The position numbers were made by a program, and so were the translations under genes. Source: Poriferisodalis sp965204195 (GTDB lineage: Bacteria > Actinomycetota > Acidimicrobiia > Acidimicrobiales > Poriferisodalaceae). From it: a DNA stretch of 64,000 bases. The notes under the pieces are model-generated. The model made no database searches, was not told where the DNA came from, and saw only the letters and a program-made list of their open reading frames with translations. The stretch spans positions 1,178,001 to 1,242,000 of the forward strand of contig NZ_OZ241975.1 of the NCBI RefSeq assembly GCF_965204195.1, written 5' to 3'. Below, piece after piece: positions 25,168-34,961 of the stretch (its first letter is position 1; every line of letters begins with the position of its first letter).

Positions 25168-28100
25168 ATGATCCGAGCCCGTCGCGGCACGGCGGCCAAG
25201 GCCGCAGCCATCTCGCTGGCCCTCGCGCTGGCCTTGCAGTTCGCAGTTCCTGCTGCTGCCAGCGAACACAGCGACGAACGGTCGGACCGTGCAGCGCTTG
25301 AGGAACTGTTCGCGGCAACCGGCGGGGATAACTGGAGCCACAACGACCTCTGGGGCTCCAGGGCGCCGCTCAGCCGGTGGCACGGCGTCACCACCGACAG
25401 CGACGGGCGCGTGGTGCGGCTCGAACTGCCGTCCAACGGGCTGTCGGGGGAGCTTCCCGAGGCGATCGGCCAGCTCACGCGCCTGCAACGCCTCGACCTG
25501 GGAGACAACGGCGTCCACGGCGAGATTCCCCGGGCCATCGGCGAGCTCACCAGCCTCCGGGAGCTCGACCTGCAGAACAACCGGCTCTACCGCCAGATCC
25601 CTGCCGAGATCGGCGAACTCACCAACCTGATGCTGCTCGACGTCAAGCACAACGCCCTGTGGGGCAGGAATCCCGTCGAGCTGTGGGAGCTCGACAACCT
25701 GCGTGTCCTCGACATGCGGGGCAACCGCATGTCGGGCCCGCTGCCGTCCGAACTGGGGGAGATGTCCCAGCTCTCGCATCTGGTGATCAGCGACAACCTG
25801 TTCTGGGGTGAGATCCCCGCCGAGATCGGCCAGCTCGACAACCTGCAGTGGCTCGACATCAGCCGCAACAGCTTCTCGGGTGAGATCCCGGCCGAGATCG
25901 GCGACCTCGCCAGGTTGACCTGGCTCGACGCCAGCGACAATTCGCTGGCCGGCGAGATGCCCCCTGAGATGGGCAATCTGTCGCGGCTCGTCACGCTCGA
26001 CCTGCGCGCCAACCAGCTCACCGGGTCGATCCCGGGAGAGCTGGGCGACCTCGGCGAACTCGAGTATCTGGTCATCAGCGAGAACCAGCTGTCCGGGGAG
26101 ATTCCCGCCGAGATCGGTCAGCTCGCCGAACTCAGGCATCTACGTCTCGACCACAACGGCCTCAGCGGAGCGCTGCCGCCCGAGTTGGGCGACCTGGTCG
26201 ACCTGCGCTACCTGCGGCTGGAAGCCAACCAGCTAACTGGTGAGATTCCCGCCGAAGTGGGCCAGCTCACCAGGCTCAAGGAACTCCGGCTGGAGCGCAA
26301 CCGGCTCACGGGCGACATTCCGAGCCGGATCGGCGAGCTCGGCCAGCTCCAGGTTCTGAACCTGGGCGACAACCAGCTCTCGGGCACCATTCCCGCTGAG
26401 CTCGCGGACGCAGCGAGCCTGACCGAACTGCGCCTCGACCGCAACCTGCTGACCGGCCGGATCCCCAGTGCCGTGGGGGCGCTCACGAAGCTGAAGCACC
26501 TCGACCTCAGCGACAACGTCCTCTACGGGCAGATCCCGTATGCGCTCTGGGACCTGACCGAACTTCGCGAGCTGCGGCTGAATGACAACGAGTTGTCCGG
26601 CCCGCTGAAGACAGCGGTCGCCAACCTCACCAAGCTCACCGAACTCGACCTGAGCAACAACCGCCTGTCCGGCGAGATCCCCGTCACCATCACCCGCCTC
26701 GCCAAGCTGCGCGACCTGCGCATGGCGAACAACCTGCTGAGCGGGTCCATTCCCTCACAGCTCGGCGAGCTCGGCCAGCTCAGAAGCCTCGATCTCAGCC
26801 GGAACTCGCTCACCGGCAAGCTGCCCGCAGGCGTGGCCCGGCTGGCCAAGCTCCAGCAACTCGTCGTGCACGACAACCAGCTGTCGGGGGAGATCCCAGC
26901 GGAGCTGAGCGGCCTAGATGAGCTGCGCAACCTCGACCTGAGCCGGAACGCCCTGACCGGCCCCATCCCGCCCGAACTCGGCGGCATGGACAATCTCGAG
27001 CGCATCTCGCTCAGCTTCAACGAGCTCGACGGCCCCATTCCGGCCGAGCTTGGCGACCTAGCGAACCTGCGGATCCTCTTCCTCCGCTACAACGAGCTGA
27101 GCGGTGAGATCCCGGCTGAACTCGGCAACCTCAGCTCGCTCACGCGACTCAACCTGTGGCACAACGAGCTCACCGGTCCCATCCCTGCCGAACTCGGCAA
27201 CCTGGTGAATCTCGCCCGGCTCGACCTCGATGACAACCAACTCAGCGGCGAGCTGCCTGCCGGGCTCGGCAATCTCGTGGAGCTGACCGAGGTATGGCTG
27301 CGAGGCAACAAATTGACCGGCGAGATTCCGGCCGAACTCGGCAACCTCACCAAGCTGCGACGGCTCTACCTCGATGGCAATGAGCTCACCGGCGCCATAC
27401 CGGCCGAGTTCGGCAATCTCAGCAGCCTGCGGCGCCTCTGGCTCCAAGGCAACCAGCTCACCGGCCCCATCCCGGCAGGTCTCGCGGCGCTTGCTGATCT
27501 TGAACAGATCATGCTCGGCGGCACCAACACGCTCAGCGGCTGCATCCCCGCCGACTGGCGCTACGCCGAATTCTTGGCCGACGATCTCGACAGCCTCGGG
27601 CTGTCGTTCTGCCCGTCCGAACAAGACTTGGCGACCCAGGGGATCGTGGACGAGCTGCGCCGCAATGCCGCCGACTTCTCCTACGACATCGGCACCCACG
27701 GCGGCGCGCTCACGCTGGCGACGATCTCAGAGCCACTCACCTTCAACCTGGCGCTGTCCAACGACGCCGGCTCGTCGAATGTCTTGGGCTACCTCTTCGA
27801 GGGCCTCACTGAGACGTCGTGGCTGGACGATGAGATCGAGCCTCTGCTGGCCGAGTCGTGGGAGAGCTCCGACGACGGGCTGCGCTGGGTGTTCCGCCTG
27901 CGTGACGATGTGCGGTGGCACGACGGCACGCCCTTCACAGCGCACGACGTGGACTTCACGTTCAACCAGGTCATCTACAACGACGACTTCAACGCATCGA
28001 GCCGTGCCACCTTCGAGTTCCGCTATCTCAACGATGACGGAGAGTGGGAAACGTCGAAGATGAAGGTGGCGGCGCTCGACGATCACACGGTCGAGTTTGT

Positions 28101-29340
28101 GCTGCCGCAGCCGTTCGCACCGTTCCTGCGTTCGATGGGCACGTCCATCTACCCCAAGCACATCTTTGAAGGGCCCATCGAGGCAGGCACGTTCACCGAG
28201 TTCTGGAACATCGATACCGATCCGTCCGAGATCGTCGGCACCGGGCCCTTCACCATCGGGGAGTACACACCCGAGGAGCGGGTCGTTTTCAAGCGCAACC
28301 CGCACTACTGGCAGACCGACGCCGACGGCCAGCAACTCCCGTACTTGGATCAGGTGGTGCACATGGTGGTGCCGGATCTGGAGTCTGAGCTGGCGCTGTT
28401 CCGTGACGGCACCGCGGACTTCCACGGTGTGCTGGGCGAGGAGTACGCGCTGCTCGAGCCGCTGCAGGAAGACGAGAACTTCGCCCTGCACCGCCGGGGT
28501 CCCGGTTTCGGCACCACGTTCCTGACCTTCAACCAGAATCCGGGCTCGAACGACGCAGGCGAGCCGTTCGTCGACCCGACCAAGCTGCACTGGTTCGGCA
28601 ACGTCAACTTCCGTCAGGCGGTGGCCCACACGCTCGACAAGGCCGCCATGATCGATGGCGTCCAGCACGGGCTGGGCTACGAGCAGTGGTCGTCAGTGAG
28701 CCCGGCCGCCGCCGACTTCCACAACCCCGATGTGCGTCGCTACCCGTACGACATCGACAGGGCGAACGATCTCCTGGACGATCTGGGGTGGATCGACACC
28801 GACGGAGACGGCATCCGCGAGGACGACTTGGGCAACCCCATCTCGTTCACGCTGGTGACCAACAAGGGCAACGCTGTGCGCCAGGCTGTCACCGAGATCA
28901 TCCGGGACGGGATGGCCGAGGCGGGTCTCGACGTCACCTACGAGGCGATCGAATTCCGAGACCTGGTGTCGCAGCTCACCACCACCTATGGCTGGGAGGC
29001 GATGGTCATCGGCTTCACCGGCGGCCCCGATCCCTACAGCGGCATCGGCTTGTGGCACAGTTCCCAGTCGCTGCACCTGTGGCATCCGTTCCAAGACGAA
29101 CCCGCTACCGACTGGGAAGCCGAGATCGACCGGCTCTATATCGAGGCCAGCCAGGAACTCGACCACGACAAGCGAGTCCGGCTCTACCGCGAGGCGCAGG
29201 CCATCGCCGCAGCGAACGTGCCGTTGATCTACACGACGCTCGGCGAACGACTGGGCGCTGTGCGCAACGTGTTCGGCAATACCACGCCGACGCTGTACGG
29301 CTACTGGGACATCCGCTACCTGTACCGCACCGATCAGTAG
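25168..29340 (+). CDS. Secreted leucine-rich-repeat / ABC solute-binding protein (family 5) fusion
   Basis: 1390 residues. A signal peptide (about 1-32, AAAISLALALALQF, cleavage near AAAS) has no lipobox Cys. Residues 36-81 look like a plant-type LRR N-cap (LEELFAATGGDNWSHN, WHGVTTD). From 82 to about 801 there are some 30 tandem 24-residue repeats, LxxLxLxxNxLxGxIPxxLGxLxx. After a linker with CIPADW and a late Cys, residues 845-1390 form a complete SBP_bac_5 domain: LAESWESSDDGLRWVFRLR, DVRWHDGTPFTAHDV, FKRNPHYW, VNFRQAVAHTLDKAAMI. That domain binds peptides, sugars or nickel for Opp/Dpp importers, but no permease or ATPase genes follow. The ATG follows GAGGA. Function of the fusion: unknown. 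Confidence 0.95.
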   Translation: MIRARRGTAAKAAAISLALALALQFAVPAAASEHSDERSDRAALEELFAATGGDNWSHNDLWGSRAPLSRWHGVTTDSDGRVVRLELPSNGLSGELPEAIGQLTRLQRLDLGDNGVHGEIPRAIGELTSLRELDLQNNRLYRQIPAEIGELTNLMLLDVKHNALWGRNPVELWELDNLRVLDMRGNRMSGPLPSELGEMSQLSHLVISDNLFWGEIPAEIGQLDNLQWLDISRNSFSGEIPAEIGDLARLTWLDASDNSLAGEMPPEMGNLSRLVTLDLRANQLTGSIPGELGDLGELEYLVISENQLSGEIPAEIGQLAELRHLRLDHNGLSGALPPELGDLVDLRYLRLEANQLTGEIPAEVGQLTRLKELRLERNRLTGDIPSRIGELGQLQVLNLGDNQLSGTIPAELADAASLTELRLDRNLLTGRIPSAVGALTKLKHLDLSDNVLYGQIPYALWDLTELRELRLNDNELSGPLKTAVANLTKLTELDLSNNRLSGEIPVTITRLAKLRDLRMANNLLSGSIPSQLGELGQLRSLDLSRNSLTGKLPAGVARLAKLQQLVVHDNQLSGEIPAELSGLDELRNLDLSRNALTGPIPPELGGMDNLERISLSFNELDGPIPAELGDLANLRILFLRYNELSGEIPAELGNLSSLTRLNLWHNELTGPIPAELGNLVNLARLDLDDNQLSGELPAGLGNLVELTEVWLRGNKLTGEIPAELGNLTKLRRLYLDGNELTGAIPAEFGNLSSLRRLWLQGNQLTGPIPAGLAALADLEQIMLGGTNTLSGCIPADWRYAEFLADDLDSLGLSFCPSEQDLATQGIVDELRRNAADFSYDIGTHGGALTLATISEPLTFNLALSNDAGSSNVLGYLFEGLTETSWLDDEIEPLLAESWESSDDGLRWVFRLRDDVRWHDGTPFTAHDVDFTFNQVIYNDDFNASSRATFEFRYLNDDGEWETSKMKVAALDDHTVEFVLPQPFAPFLRSMGTSIYPKHIFEGPIEAGTFTEFWNIDTDPSEIVGTGPFTIGEYTPEERVVFKRNPHYWQTDADGQQLPYLDQVVHMVVPDLESELALFRDGTADFHGVLGEEYALLEPLQEDENFALHRRGPGFGTTFLTFNQNPGSNDAGEPFVDPTKLHWFGNVNFRQAVAHTLDKAAMIDGVQHGLGYEQWSSVSPAAADFHNPDVRRYPYDIDRANDLLDDLGWIDTDGDGIREDDLGNPISFTLVTNKGNAVRQAVTEIIRDGMAEAGLDVTYEAIEFRDLVSQLTTTYGWEAMVIGFTGGPDPYSGIGLWHSSQSLHLWHPFQDEPATDWEAEIDRLYIEASQELDHDKRVRLYREAQAIAAANVPLIYTTLGERLGAVRNVFGNTTPTLYGYWDIRYLYRTDQ

Positions 29341-29360
29341 GGGGCGCTCGCGGCCGCCCC
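29341..29360 (+). terminator. Possible terminator after the LRR-binding-protein gene
   Basis: ggggcg (29341-29346) pairs with cgcccc (29355-29360) around eight bases, one base after the stop. GC-rich, no T-run. Confidence 0.3.
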
Positions 29361-29405
29361 GGCGTCGACGCGAGGGGTGTTGATCCAGTCGGGTCGCGAG
29401 CAGCC

Positions 29406-30230
29406 TCAGATCAGCAGGTTCGCCTGCAGCATCTCCAGCGCCGCTGGGTCGAGTCCGTGGGCAAGCAGGTATCCCACTACACCGGATTGCGGTCCTTCGT
29501 CCGTCGTGCTGCCGTTCAGGCTGTCGCGGGCCGCGCCGACGTCACCGAATCGGACGTCGAGGTCGGCCAACACCGCGGCCATGACGCCGCGCGGAGCGCT
29601 CAGAATGGCTCCCACGTCGTCGATGCTGATGCCGATCTTCGCGAACTCCGGCGCCAGCTCAGCCATGCGCTGGTGGGATCGCAGCTCGTTGGTGAGGCAG
29701 TAGTCGTCCAGCACGGTCTCGCGGGCGACGCCGAGTACTTCAAGCAGCAGCGCCGACGCGATGCCGCTGCGGTCCTTGCCGGCGGTGCAGTGGAACAGCA
29801 TCGGCAGGTGGTCGACGTCGGCCGCGAGCGCCGCGAACTGGGCAAACCGTTCGCCGTATTCGCCAACCATCTTCAGGTACAGCCCGGCCATGTCGCTCTC
29901 GCTCACCGACCGCAGTCGCCCCTCGAAGATCTGCTCCACCATGCTGATGTCGCCGTCCACGGTGTCGCCCACCGGCAGCGAGATGTGCGAGGTCACGCCG
30001 GGCCACAGCCGCGAGCGGTCGCGCTCGATCTCGGGTCCGGCACGGAAGTCGACAACGGTGCGGATGCCCCGGCTGCCGAGTTCTTCGAGATCGTCGAGGG
30101 ACAGCGCGCTCAGGCGGTCGGAGCGGAACAGCGCCCCCATCCGCACATAGCGTCCGCCCGCTGCGGGATACCCGCCGATGTCACGGCAGTTGTTCGCGCC
30201 CTCGAGGGTGATGACGGCATCCCGACGCAC
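29406..30230 (-). CDS. Tyrosine-protein phosphatase, PTP-like family
   Basis: 274 residues. The P-loop HCTAGKDRSG (147-156) holds the catalytic Cys148 and Arg154. NCRDIGGYP and LFRSDRLSALSLDDLEEL are the usual N-terminal blocks of the bacterial Y_phosphatase3 family (MptpB-like). It would remove phosphate from Tyr/Ser peptides or from phosphoinositides. No kinase or secretion signal is nearby. It converges with the LRR-binding-protein gene and is divergent from the quinone oxidoreductase, with about 40 bases between starts. Confidence 0.92.
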   Translation of the reverse strand: MRRDAVITLEGANNCRDIGGYPAAGGRYVRMGALFRSDRLSALSLDDLEELGSRGIRTVVDFRAGPEIERDRSRLWPGVTSHISLPVGDTVDGDISMVEQIFEGRLRSVSESDMAGLYLKMVGEYGERFAQFAALAADVDHLPMLFHCTAGKDRSGIASALLLEVLGVARETVLDDYCLTNELRSHQRMAELAPEFAKIGISIDDVGAILSAPRGVMAAVLADLDVRFGDVGAARDSLNGSTTDEGPQSGVVGYLLAHGLDPAALEMLQANLLI

Positions 30231-30271
30231 GGGCTCGCAGGGTAATCACTTGCGGGCTACCGTCGCCGCTC

Positions 30272-31255
30272 ATGCGTGCAGTGGTGATACCCGAATACGG
30301 CGGCGTCGAAGTCCTCCAGGTGCGGGACGTGCCAAACCCGGTGCCTGGACCCGAAGAAGTGCTCGTCGACGTGGCGTGCTCGGCCATGAACCGCGCCGAC
30401 CTGCTCCAGCGGATGGGGCTGTACCCCGCACCCGGCCCCAAGCCCGAATTCGAGATCCCAGGTCTTGAGTTCGCCGGCACCATCGCCGCGCTCGGCGAGC
30501 GTGTCACCGGCTGGTCGGTGGGCGACGAGGTGATGGGCATTGTGTCGGGCGGCGCCAAGGCCGAGCAGGTCGTCACCCACGAGCGCATGCTGCAGCACAT
30601 CCCCGCTTCGGTGGAGCTGCGCGATGCCGCGGCTATCCCGGAGGTGTTCATGACCGCCCACGACGCACTGGTGACCCAGGGCGGGCTGACCTCGGGCGGC
30701 ACCACGCTGGTGCACGCCGGCGCGTCGGGCGTGGGCACTGCCGCCATCCAGATCGCCAAAGCCATCGGCGCCCGCATCGCCGTCACCTGCTCCACGTCGA
30801 AGGTGGTGGCTTGCACCGATCTCGGCGCCGACCTCGTCGTCGACTACACCGAGACCGACTTCGCCGGGGCGATCAAGGAATGGACGGGCCGCCAAGGTGT
30901 CGACGTGGTGCTGGATGTGATCGGCGGCGATTACCTGGCCCGCAACATTGCCTCGGTGCGCGTCCAAGGGCGCATCATCCAAGTCGGCGTCATGGGCGAG
31001 CCGACGGCCACGTTCCCGCTCGGCGCGCTGCTGCCGAAGCGAGCGGCGCTGATCGGCACCGTGCTGCGTTCGCGGCCCATCGAGCAGAAGATCGACGCCA
31101 ACCAGCGGTTCTGCGCCGAACTGCTCCCTCGTTTCGACGACGGCTCACTGCGACCGGTCATCGACTCCCGATTCGCGCTCGACGACATCGCCGAGGCACA
31201 CGAGTACATGGCCACCAACGCAAACGTCGGCAAGATCCTGCTGGACATCGCCTAG
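30272..31255 (+). CDS. Zinc-free NAD(P)H:quinone oxidoreductase (MDR superfamily)
   Basis: 327 residues, the full length of the QOR branch. PGLEFAGTI, GWSVGDEVMGIV, the nucleotide motif VHAGASGVGTAAIQIAKA and a C-terminal FALDDIAEAHEYM are present. No zinc-ligand Cys cluster is seen, which excludes classic alcohol dehydrogenases. It likely reduces quinones or enoyl compounds with NADPH. The start ATG has a short leader shared with the divergent phosphatase. It converges with citrate synthase across a palindromic terminator. Confidence 0.9.
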   Translation: MRAVVIPEYGGVEVLQVRDVPNPVPGPEEVLVDVACSAMNRADLLQRMGLYPAPGPKPEFEIPGLEFAGTIAALGERVTGWSVGDEVMGIVSGGAKAEQVVTHERMLQHIPASVELRDAAAIPEVFMTAHDALVTQGGLTSGGTTLVHAGASGVGTAAIQIAKAIGARIAVTCSTSKVVACTDLGADLVVDYTETDFAGAIKEWTGRQGVDVVLDVIGGDYLARNIASVRVQGRIIQVGVMGEPTATFPLGALLPKRAALIGTVLRSRPIEQKIDANQRFCAELLPRFDDGSLRPVIDSRFALDDIAEAHEYMATNANVGKILLDIA

Positions 31256-31262
31256 CGACGTG

Positions 31263-31290
31263 ACCCGGCGCCGCGCCCGCTGCGCCGGGT
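31263..31290. terminator. Bidirectional terminator
   Basis: acccggcg (31263-31270) pairs with cgccgggt (31283-31290) between the convergent quinone oxidoreductase and citrate synthase genes. The 12-base loop can also pair in part. No T-run. Confidence 0.5.
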
Positions 31291-31303
31291 GAGGGAGAGA
31301 CGG

Positions 31304-32575
31304 CTAGCGGCTCTCGATGGCCACGTAGTCGCGCTGACCGGGGCCGGTGTACTTCTGGCGGGGGCGGTAGATCTTCTGCTCGGGATCGCCCAGCATCTCC
31401 ACCCAGTGCGCCAGCCAGCCCGGCGTCCGCCCGATGGCGAACAGCACGGTGAACATGTCGAGCGGGAAGCCCATCGCCTCGTAGATCAGCCCCGAGTAGA
31501 AGTCGACGTTGGGGTACAGGCGCCGGTCCTTGAAGTAGGAGTCGCTGAGCGCCACCTCTTCGAGCTTCATGGCGATGTCGAGCAACGGGTTCAGGCCGGT
31601 CACCTTGAACACCTCGTCGGCAGTCTCCTTGATGATCCTGGCCCGCGGGTCGTAGTTCTTGTACACCCGGTGCCCGAAGCCCTGCAGCAGCACGTCGCCC
31701 GACTTGGCTCGCTCGACGTAGGAAGCCACGTTGTCGAAGCTGCCGATCTCGTGCAGCATCCGGATGACCTGCTCGTTGGCGCCGCCGTGCAGCGGCCCAT
31801 ACAGCCCGCAGGTTGCCGCCGCCACCGCCGAGTACGGATCGGCCCGGCTGGACCCGACCGTGCGCATCGTGGTGGTGGAGCAGTTCTGCTCGTGATCGGC
31901 GTGCAGGATGAACAGCACGTCGAGCGCCCGTGTCAGCGTCGGGTCGGGCACGTAGTCGGGATCGGCCACGTTCCACATCATCCGCAGGAAGTTGCCGGTG
32001 TAGGTGAGGTGGTTGACCGGGTACTCGTACGGCAGACCCATCCGATTGCGGTAGGTGAACGCCGCCATCGTCGGCATCTTGGCCATCAGCCGGATGATCT
32101 GGACCAGACGCTTGTAGGGATCGTCGATGTCCTTGGCCTCTGGGTAGAAGGTGGACAGCGCGGCGATGGTCGAAACCAGCGTGCCCATCGGGTGCGCGTC
32201 GTAGCGGAAGCCCTTGATGAAGCGCGTGATGTCCTCGTGCACATAGGTGTGGAACGTGATGTGGTGGATCCACTCGGCCGCCTCGGCCTCGGTCGGCAGC
32301 TCGCCGTGGATCAGCAGGTACGCCACCTCGAGGAAGCTGGACTGCTCCGCGAGCTGCTCGATGGGGTAGCCGCGATAGCGCAAGATGCCCTCGCTGCCGT
32401 CGATCTCGGTGATCTTCGAATCGCAGTTGGCCGTGGAGAGGTAGGCAGGGTCGTAGAACCACAGGCCCCGGTCCAGTTCGCGCAGTGCGGCCGCGGAGAT
32501 CGTGCCGTCGACCACGGGAACGGTCACCGACTCTCCTGTGCGGTTGTCGGTGATCGTGAAGCTGTCCTGCGCCAT
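31304..32575 (-). CDS. gltA: Citrate synthase
   Basis: 423 residues from ATG 32575, preceded by GAGGGGG; an upstream ATG at 32650 would add 25 unrelated residues. The type II core is present: ILHADHEQNCSTTTMRTVGSS, GPLHGGANE, GFGHRVYKNYDPRA and the tail RPRQKYTGP. Catalytic His residues (LHGG, GHRV) and an Asp in PNVDFYSGL are intact. It condenses acetyl-CoA and oxaloacetate at the entry of the TCA cycle. With aconitase 3 kb away on the same strand and fumarase upstream, TCA genes are loosely clustered here, though not in one operon. Confidence 0.97.
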   Translation of the reverse strand: MAQDSFTITDNRTGESVTVPVVDGTISAAALRELDRGLWFYDPAYLSTANCDSKITEIDGSEGILRYRGYPIEQLAEQSSFLEVAYLLIHGELPTEAEAAEWIHHITFHTYVHEDITRFIKGFRYDAHPMGTLVSTIAALSTFYPEAKDIDDPYKRLVQIIRLMAKMPTMAAFTYRNRMGLPYEYPVNHLTYTGNFLRMMWNVADPDYVPDPTLTRALDVLFILHADHEQNCSTTTMRTVGSSRADPYSAVAAATCGLYGPLHGGANEQVIRMLHEIGSFDNVASYVERAKSGDVLLQGFGHRVYKNYDPRARIIKETADEVFKVTGLNPLLDIAMKLEEVALSDSYFKDRRLYPNVDFYSGLIYEAMGFPLDMFTVLFAIGRTPGWLAHWVEMLGDPEQKIYRPRQKYTGPGQRDYVAIESR

Positions 32576-32666
32576 CAGTCCCCCTCGTTCGCGCCGCCGA
32601 ATGTACCCAAAATGTCGGCTGACCGCGAATCCGGCGCCGCTGGGGGCCATTCGACGGGTGGTGGAC

Positions 32667-34004
32667 TCACAGCGGAGTGTTGTCGTGCCGGCGCTGGCGC
32701 AGCCGCTCGCGCTTGGTCGAGAGCATGTCGAGCGTGTCGATGAGCTCTCGCCTGGTGTGGGCGGGATCGATCACTCCGTCGACGTAGCCGCGCTCGGCGG
32801 CGACGTAGGGGTTGAGGTAGGTGCCCTCGTAGTCGGCGACGTAGTCGGCGATCTCGGTGGGGTCGGCACCCCGGCGCAGTATCTGGGCTGCCTGTTCGGC
32901 ACCCATCACGGCCAGCTCGGCACTCGGCCACGCAAGGTAGACGTCGTTGCCCATCGTCTTGGAGTCCATGACGATGTAGGCGCCCCCGTAGGACTTGCGC
33001 AGCACAACGGCGACCCGTGGCACGGTGGCCCGTGCATAGGCAAATGCGAGCTGAGCGCCGTGACGGATCATGCCGCGCCACTCCAAGTCCTTGCCAGGGT
33101 AGAAGCCGGGTGTGTCCACCAGCGTGACCAGCGGCAGGCCGAAGGCGTCGCAGAAATTGACGAAGCGAGCGCCCTTCTGGCTGGCGGCGATATCGAGCGT
33201 GCCCGCGATGCTCATTGGCTGGTTGGCCAGCACACCCACCGCATAGCCCCCCAGCGATGCGAAGCCGGTCACCATGTTGGGCGCCCAGCCGGCCCTCAGT
33301 TCGACAAAGCAGCCGTCGTCGACCGATTCGCCGATGATGCCCCGAACGTCGTATGCGCCGGTCGCCTGGGTGGGCAGCAGGGCGCCGGCCTCGGGCGTGA
33401 GCCGCCCGCGTGGATCGGCAGTGTCGATGGTCGGCGGCAGCTCGTCGCAGTGGTGCGGCAGGTACGCCAACATGTCGGTCAGCGTTTCGAGCACGTCATC
33501 CGCAGACGTGATCGCGCACGCCGTCCCTGAAGCTCTGGCGTGGATCGGCGCGCCGCCGAGCTCATCGGGCCCGATGACCACGCCGGTCATTTCCTGCACT
33601 GGCACGGGACCGCTGACGAACGCATACGCGTCGTCGGCCATGACGACAATGTCGGCGAGGCCGATCAGCAGCGCGATGCCCGAAATTGCTTGGCCTGTTA
33701 CACCAGCCAGGATCGGGACCACACCGGAGCAGCGAACGAGCACCCGAGCGGCCTCGCCCCAGCCGTGCAGCGCGGCGACCCCGTGGTGAGCGTCGGCGCC
33801 GCTCGAGGACAGCATGAGAACGACGGGAAGCCGCTTGGCGAGCGCGGTCTGCAGGCCGGCGACGATCGTTTCGCTGTCGGCAGGCGCAAGAGCGCCGCGC
33901 CGGTGGGGGCTGTCGGCGGAGATGAGCATGGCCGTCCGGCCACCGAGCGTGGCGACGCCGGCGGTGACATGTCCACTGGCGCCAGCCCGTAGCTGCAATT
34001 CCAC
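32667..34004 (-). CDS. Acyl-CoA carboxylase, carboxyltransferase subunit (PccB/AccD-like)
   Basis: 445 residues, somewhat shorter than typical PccB (about 510), with both crotonase-like halves. The N-half has VMLSSSGADAHHGV and GPVPVQEMTGVVIG; the C-half has LVDTPGFYPGKDLEWRGMIRHGAQL and VLRKSYGGAYIVMDSK. Carboxyltransferases move CO2 from biotin to acetyl-, propionyl- or branched acyl-CoA. No biotin carboxylase or biotin-carrier gene adjoins it. It lies 10 bases after the LysR gene on the same strand, so the two may form an operon. Substrate unknown. Confidence 0.9.
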   Translation of the reverse strand: MELQLRAGASGHVTAGVATLGGRTAMLISADSPHRRGALAPADSETIVAGLQTALAKRLPVVLMLSSSGADAHHGVAALHGWGEAARVLVRCSGVVPILAGVTGQAISGIALLIGLADIVVMADDAYAFVSGPVPVQEMTGVVIGPDELGGAPIHARASGTACAITSADDVLETLTDMLAYLPHHCDELPPTIDTADPRGRLTPEAGALLPTQATGAYDVRGIIGESVDDGCFVELRAGWAPNMVTGFASLGGYAVGVLANQPMSIAGTLDIAASQKGARFVNFCDAFGLPLVTLVDTPGFYPGKDLEWRGMIRHGAQLAFAYARATVPRVAVVLRKSYGGAYIVMDSKTMGNDVYLAWPSAELAVMGAEQAAQILRRGADPTEIADYVADYEGTYLNPYVAAERGYVDGVIDPAHTRRELIDTLDMLSTKRERLRQRRHDNTPL

Positions 34005-34014
34005 TGTGGTGAGG

Positions 34015-34932
34015 TTATGCGGCAGTTACACCGGGGATGCGGCGGGCGACGCTTCGCATCACCGTGCGCAGCACGTCACGGGTTGCAGCCGCTGGTGCGG
34101 AGAGCATGCCCCGGCGGCGGATTGCGAGCGCGACCTGGCGGGGAGGCAACCCGGTCACGGTGAGCACGCTCCAGTCGCCTCGATCGGTCCAGACGGGAAT
34201 CGAGGTGATCGGCACGATGGCCGGGCCGTAGCCCTGAAAGGCCAGCGTGGCGGTCAGCCGGATGCCGTCGAGCTGGGCCAGCGTCTGCAGCCTCACGCCG
34301 TGCCGGGCGGCAGCGGAATCAATCTGCGTGCGCATGACCGAATCCGGCGGTCCGAGCAGCAACTCGTGCTGTTCGAGTTCGGCGAAGCTCACCTCGCGGT
34401 CACCCTGTTCGGCAAGGGCGTGCCCGGTGGGGGCGATGACCACGAATTCCTCGGCGAACAGGGGAGTCGCCACCAACTCCTCGTGGTCGAGCGGGGCGTT
34501 CATCACGGCGAGGTCCAATTCGCCGCCTTCAAGCAGGCGGATCAGCGCCAGGGTGGTGGAGTCGACCACCATGGCGTCCACGTCGGGATGGCGCCGCCGC
34601 AGCTCATCGAGGAACGGCGGCAGCAGCCACCTTCCGGGAGTGCCGATGATGCCGAGGCTGACCTCCCCGGTGACGTGGGAGGTCATCGACGCCACATCGG
34701 CCCGCATCGCAGCGATCTCGGAGTTGATGCGCTTGGTGCGCGCCAGCACCACTTCGCCTTCCGGCGTCAGCGATCCCACAGCGCGATCCACGAGCACCGC
34801 GCCCAGCTCGTCCTCCAACCTGGCGATGTGGCTCGACACGTTGGACTGCACGGTGTGCAGCGCCCGAGCGGCTGCGGAGAAGCGCCCATGCTCGGCCACG
34901 GCGGCCAGCGCTTCGAGGTATCTGAGGTCCAT
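34015..34932 (-). CDS. LysR-family transcriptional regulator
   Basis: 305 residues. N-terminal winged helix-turn-helix MDLRYLEALAAVAEHGRFSAAARALHTVQSNVSSHIARLED, then a periplasmic-binding-like effector domain (GTPGRWLLPPFLDELRRRHP). Such regulators bind a small metabolite and usually control a neighbouring gene; the carboxyltransferase 10 bases downstream is the obvious candidate, in the same operon. A palindrome 30 bases upstream of the start may be its own operator. Confidence 0.92.
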   Translation of the reverse strand: MDLRYLEALAAVAEHGRFSAAARALHTVQSNVSSHIARLEDELGAVLVDRAVGSLTPEGEVVLARTKRINSEIAAMRADVASMTSHVTGEVSLGIIGTPGRWLLPPFLDELRRRHPDVDAMVVDSTTLALIRLLEGGELDLAVMNAPLDHEELVATPLFAEEFVVIAPTGHALAEQGDREVSFAELEQHELLLGPPDSVMRTQIDSAAARHGVRLQTLAQLDGIRLTATLAFQGYGPAIVPITSIPVWTDRGDWSVLTVTGLPPRQVALAIRRRGMLSAPAAATRDVLRTVMRSVARRIPGVTAA

Positions 34933-34961
34933 GAGGCCACAGTAGCGCCGGACGGCGCACT

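Noticed and set aside
25400..27500. Repeated DNA that at first resembles a tandem or CRISPR-like array
   Set aside because: The period is 72 bases, in frame, and encodes 24-residue leucine-rich repeats; units are diverged and there are no spacers.
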